A stretch of 64,000 bases of DNA from NCBI GenBank assembly GCA_022449345.1, contig JAKURL010000003.1, positions 34,082 to 98,081 of the forward strand, in the 5' to 3' direction. Positions 61,941-64,000 of the stretch are shown piece by piece. The notes under the pieces were generated by a model. The model was not told the origin of the DNA, did no database searches, and saw only the letters and a program-made list of their open reading frames with translations. The translations under genes were made by a program, and so were the position numbers. Numbering within the stretch: position 1 is the stretch's first letter; every line of letters starts with the position of its first letter. Source of the stretch: Candidatus Thalassarchaeum sp. (GTDB lineage: Archaea; Thermoplasmatota; Poseidoniia; Poseidoniales; Thalassarchaeaceae).

Positions 61941-62378
61941 ATGGTAAGCAAGAAAGCAGGAAAACAACGTCAGGCACAAACCGACGCCCCGATTCACGTC
62001 CGAAGGAAGCGTATTCGTGCGCGACTAGTAACCGATGATCCAGAACTGGCATTGATTCGCACAGTTACAGTTAGAGTCGGCGATGAAGTAGAAGTTCTGC
62101 GTGGAGATTTCGGATTCCCAAACAGTGTCAAGGCCGATTCCCGCGGAAAGAGACTTGGGCAATCGCGTGGACGCGCAGGCGTCAAGTCAAGCATCGTTGG
62201 TGTAGACACAAAGAGCGGATATGTATTCGTTGAGGGTGTTACAACCAGCACCGCTGACGGAAAGGAAGAGGCTCTACCAATTCACCCATCTAACCTAATT
62301 GTCACCAAGTTGTACGATGCTGACCCACTGCGCATCAAACGCATTATGGAGAAATCAAATGGAGGTGCTGAACAATGA
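61941..62378 (+). CDS. rpl24: Large ribosomal subunit protein uL24
   Basis: The 145-residue protein has a basic start (VSKKAGKQRQAQ) and the KOW motif region TVTVRVGDEVEVLRGDFGFPN? with the following lysine-rich strand, then VGVDTKSGYVFVEGVTT and the C-terminal LIVTKLYDADPLRIKRI of archaeal uL24. The start is ATG 61941 with GAGGTG about 8 nt upstream, not the longer frame that begins in uL14. It overlaps rps4e by 4 nt. It initiates large-subunit assembly. Confidence 0.95.
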   Translation: MVSKKAGKQRQAQTDAPIHVRRKRIRARLVTDDPELALIRTVTVRVGDEVEVLRGDFGFPNSVKADSRGKRLGQSRGRAGVKSSIVGVDTKSGYVFVEGVTTSTADGKEEALPIHPSNLIVTKLYDADPLRIKRIMEKSNGGAEQ

Positions 62379-63073
62379 GCAGTAGCCACATGAAGAGATT
62401 GACAATGCCAAGAAGTTGGCCACTTACTCGAAAGACCAACATTTGGGTCCAGAAGCCTAACCCTAGCGGTCACAGCGATGAGATGTGTATGCCCCTCGGA
62501 ATCATTCTGCGTGACGTCCTCGGCCTTGCTCATTCAGGGAGAGAGGCGAAGCGCATGGTTGCAACTCGCAAGGTCCTAGTCGACGGTAGAATCGAAACCG
62601 ATGCCGGTCGCGGTGTTGGACTGATGGACGTTCTGACCGTAGGAGAAGACCACTATCGATGCGTTCTCGATGAGAATGGCAAGCTTCGATACCGCTCAAT
62701 TCCGGCAAAGGATTCCGGAAGCAAACTTTGCCGTGTAATGGGTAAGACCACAATTCGTGGAGGTAAGACACAGATTCACCTACACGATGGAAGAAACATT
62801 ACTGTCGATGATGCAAAGCAATACAATTCAGGAGATACACTGGTGATTTCACTACCAGATCAAGCAGTCGCTGGACACCACGCTTTCTCAGAGGGAGTTC
62901 TAGCATACCTAACTGGTGGTAGCCACATCGGCAGCACTGCAAAAGTCGTCTCAAAGGATGTAAAGCGCTCATCCAAGGCTAACGAGGTACAATTCGAAGA
63001 ATTTGGAACCGTTGCTGATTACGTATTCGTTATCGATTCCGAGAAGGATCTACCATTGGAGGTGGAGGCTTGA
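62375..63073 (+). CDS. rps4e: Small ribosomal subunit protein eS4
   Basis: The 232-residue archaeal/eukaryotic-type protein has an N-terminal HMKRLTMPRSWPL, the S4-like RNA-binding region GLAHSGREAKRMVATRKVLV with DGRIETDAGRGVGLMDVL, and a KOW-like C-terminal part (TGGSHIGSTAKV). Its presence, rather than bacterial-type uS4 at this place, is a clear archaeal mark. The start overlaps the uL24 stop. Confidence 0.96.
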   Translation: MSSSHMKRLTMPRSWPLTRKTNIWVQKPNPSGHSDEMCMPLGIILRDVLGLAHSGREAKRMVATRKVLVDGRIETDAGRGVGLMDVLTVGEDHYRCVLDENGKLRYRSIPAKDSGSKLCRVMGKTTIRGGKTQIHLHDGRNITVDDAKQYNSGDTLVISLPDQAVAGHHAFSEGVLAYLTGGSHIGSTAKVVSKDVKRSSKANEVQFEEFGTVADYVFVIDSEKDLPLEVEA

Positions 63074-63597
63074 GCGATACAGTCAACCCAATGTTGACCC
63101 CTCGAATTGCTAAGGTCACCGTGAACATCGGTGTCGGCGAGGGTGGAGCGCGTCTACAACTCGCTGAGCGAGTTCTTGAGTTGCTGACCAGTATGAAGCC
63201 AGTTCGAACCCTAGCAAAGAGCACCAACCGTGATCTTGGAACTCGCGAAGGAGCGCCTATTGGTTGCAAGGTAACCATTCGTGACCCCGCAACAATTGAA
63301 TCATTCCTCAAGGATGCATTCTGGGTAAGAGAGAACACTCTCCCAGCATGGAACTTTGACCAATCCGGCAACCTATCATTTGGTATCGCCGACTACACTG
63401 ATTTCCCAGAGCAGAAGTATGACCCAGACATTGGTATCTTCGGCATGGACATCAACATCGTATTCGAACGCCCAGGTCACAGGGTATCTCGCCGTCGCCG
63501 CCGTGCGGCCAAGGTTGGGGTGCCACACCGAGTAGGCAAGACCGAGTCCATGGAGTGGTTCAAAGAACACTTCGGACTTACCCTTGTGGAGGAGTGA
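63070..63597 (+). CDS. rpl5: Large ribosomal subunit protein uL5
   Basis: The 175-residue protein contains IAKVTVNIGVGEGGARLQLA, PVRTLAKSTNRDLGTREGAP, IGCKVTIRDPATIESFL, and the C-terminal HRVGKTESMEWFKEHFG of archaeal uL5, which binds 5S rRNA and contacts P-site tRNA. The start is TTG overlapping the TGA of rps4e (TTGA), preceded by GGTGGAGG; it suggests coupled translation, as for sucC/sucD. Confidence 0.95.
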   Translation: MSDTVNPMLTPRIAKVTVNIGVGEGGARLQLAERVLELLTSMKPVRTLAKSTNRDLGTREGAPIGCKVTIRDPATIESFLKDAFWVRENTLPAWNFDQSGNLSFGIADYTDFPEQKYDPDIGIFGMDINIVFERPGHRVSRRRRRAAKVGVPHRVGKTESMEWFKEHFGLTLVEE

Positions 63598-63600
63598 AGC

Positions 63601-63753
63601 ATGGCAAGAGATCACGGAGAAAGTATCGGCAGAAGCGAGGGATGCCGCCGCTGCGGGCGCAAGCGCGGAATGATTCGCCGACACGGCCTCAGATTGTGCC
63701 GCCAATGCTTCCGAGATGTGGCCCCACAAATCGGTTTCAAGAAGTATAAATGA
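63601..63753 (+). CDS. rps14: Small ribosomal subunit protein uS14 (zinc type)
   Basis: A 50-residue gene between uL5 and uS8. The protein has [20 protein letters not shown] with C-x2-C, then [10 protein letters not shown] with the second C-x2-C, and the conserved end IGFKKYK. This is the short, zinc-binding uS14 of archaea, in the small-subunit head. GGAGTG precedes the ATG. The spacing of 3 nt after uL5 shows tight operon packing. Confidence 0.96.
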   Translation: MARDHGESIGRSEGCRRCGRKRGMIRRHGLRLCRQCFRDVAPQIGFKKYK

Positions 63754-63764
63754 GGTGACAAAGG

Positions 63765-64000
63765 ATGCAATTTGACCCATTGAGTGACGCTTTCGTTCGC
63801 ATCTTTAACGCGGAGCAAGCAGGACATTACGAAGTGACTGTTAACCCAGCTAGCAAGCTTCTAGGAAGCATGCTCTCAATAATGCAACAGTCAGGATACG
63901 TAGGTGAATACCAGACGATCGAGGACAGTCGTGGAGGAGGATTCCGTGTAGAGTTGATTGGAGCGATCAACCGCTGTGGTGTAATCAAGCCACGCCACTG
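63765..64000 (+). CDS. rps8: Small ribosomal subunit protein uS8, cut by window end
   Basis: The first 78 codons are visible from ATG 63765, with GAGGTG about 8 nt upstream. MQFDPLSDAFVRIFNAEQAG and SKLLGSMLSIMQQSGYVGEY are the first half of archaeal uS8, a central-domain 16S rRNA binder and, in bacteria, the spc operon repressor. RVELIGAINRCGVIKPRH follows at the edge. The rest lies outside the window. Confidence 0.95.
   Translation, partial: MQFDPLSDAFVRIFNAEQAGHYEVTVNPASKLLGSMLSIMQQSGYVGEYQTIEDSRGGGFRVELIGAINRCGVIKPRH

Noticed and set aside
1-64000. CRISPR arrays, insertion sequences, prophage genes or rRNA genes
   Set aside because: No regularly spaced repeats, transposase or integrase motifs, phage structural genes or rRNA sequence were seen on either strand.

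Overview
This 64 kb window looks like chromosomal DNA of a planktonic euryarchaeon of Marine Group II (Candidatus Poseidoniales, Thermoplasmatota). The archaeal assignment rests on the ribosomal cluster with eS4, aIF1 and the RNase P protein Rpp29, a thermosome, an ABCE1/Rli1 recycling factor, a primase small subunit, a 35-residue eL41, and a tRNA-Trp whose intron carries a box C/D guide RNA. The marine-group assignment is inference from peptide uptake, secreted proteases, GCxx...DDGSC repeats and general gene style. No rRNA, CRISPR array, insertion sequence or prophage was found. Shine-Dalgarno sites of the form GAGGTG about 6 nt before the start are common and were used to correct many starts; GTG and TTG starts are frequent.

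Layout. 0-8.2 kb is a minus-strand series: sucC and sucD, a three-gene set resembling the HpnCDE squalene pathway, rli1, and the start of grpE. 8.3-16.6 kb is mixed: a sugar-nucleotide transferase and a large SF2 helicase on plus; a membrane protein whose zinc-finger tail lies behind an in-frame stop, a PriS-type primase, eL41, tRNA-Arg, a membrane protein and a SprT-like metalloprotein on minus; triosephosphate isomerase on plus. 16.7-25.1 kb holds tRNA-Ala and a complete oligopeptide ABC transporter (lipoprotein, DppB, DppC, DppD, DppF) in which DppC and DppD carry extra hydrophobic segments inside their core domains. 25.1-26.7 kb has a small membrane protein and a G+C-rich MFS gene that looks foreign, followed by a very A+T-rich promoter region.

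27.0-32.4 kb is a glutamate synthase operon split in an unusual way: an FMN-domain paralogue with an Fe-S motif, the FMN/3Fe-4S synthase subunit, and a glutaminase fused directly to the GXGXG domain. 32.4-45.2 kb contains a beta-lactamase-fold hydrolase, a D-amino-acid oxidase-like enzyme, a PrsW-like protease, a DUF92 protein, a large membrane protein, the intron-bearing tRNA-Trp, a subtilase, an aminotransferase and membrane proteins. 45.3-55.3 kb has a giant membrane-anchored surface protein, the thermosome, a ferredoxin-flavodoxin-degenerate-SdhB fusion followed by a degenerate HdrB-like protein, and a Hef-like helicase. 55.6 kb to the end is the ribosomal S10/spc cluster (uL3 to uS8, cut by the window end).

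The most unusual items are the membrane segments inside an ABC ATPase and its partner permease, the self-targeting guide RNA in the tRNA-Trp intron, the parallel loss of Fe-S ligands in neighbouring SdhB- and HdrB-like domains, the reduced cysteine set of Rli1, the zinc-finger reading frame behind a stop codon, and a family of short intergenic hairpins with a shared C-GTA-G core.
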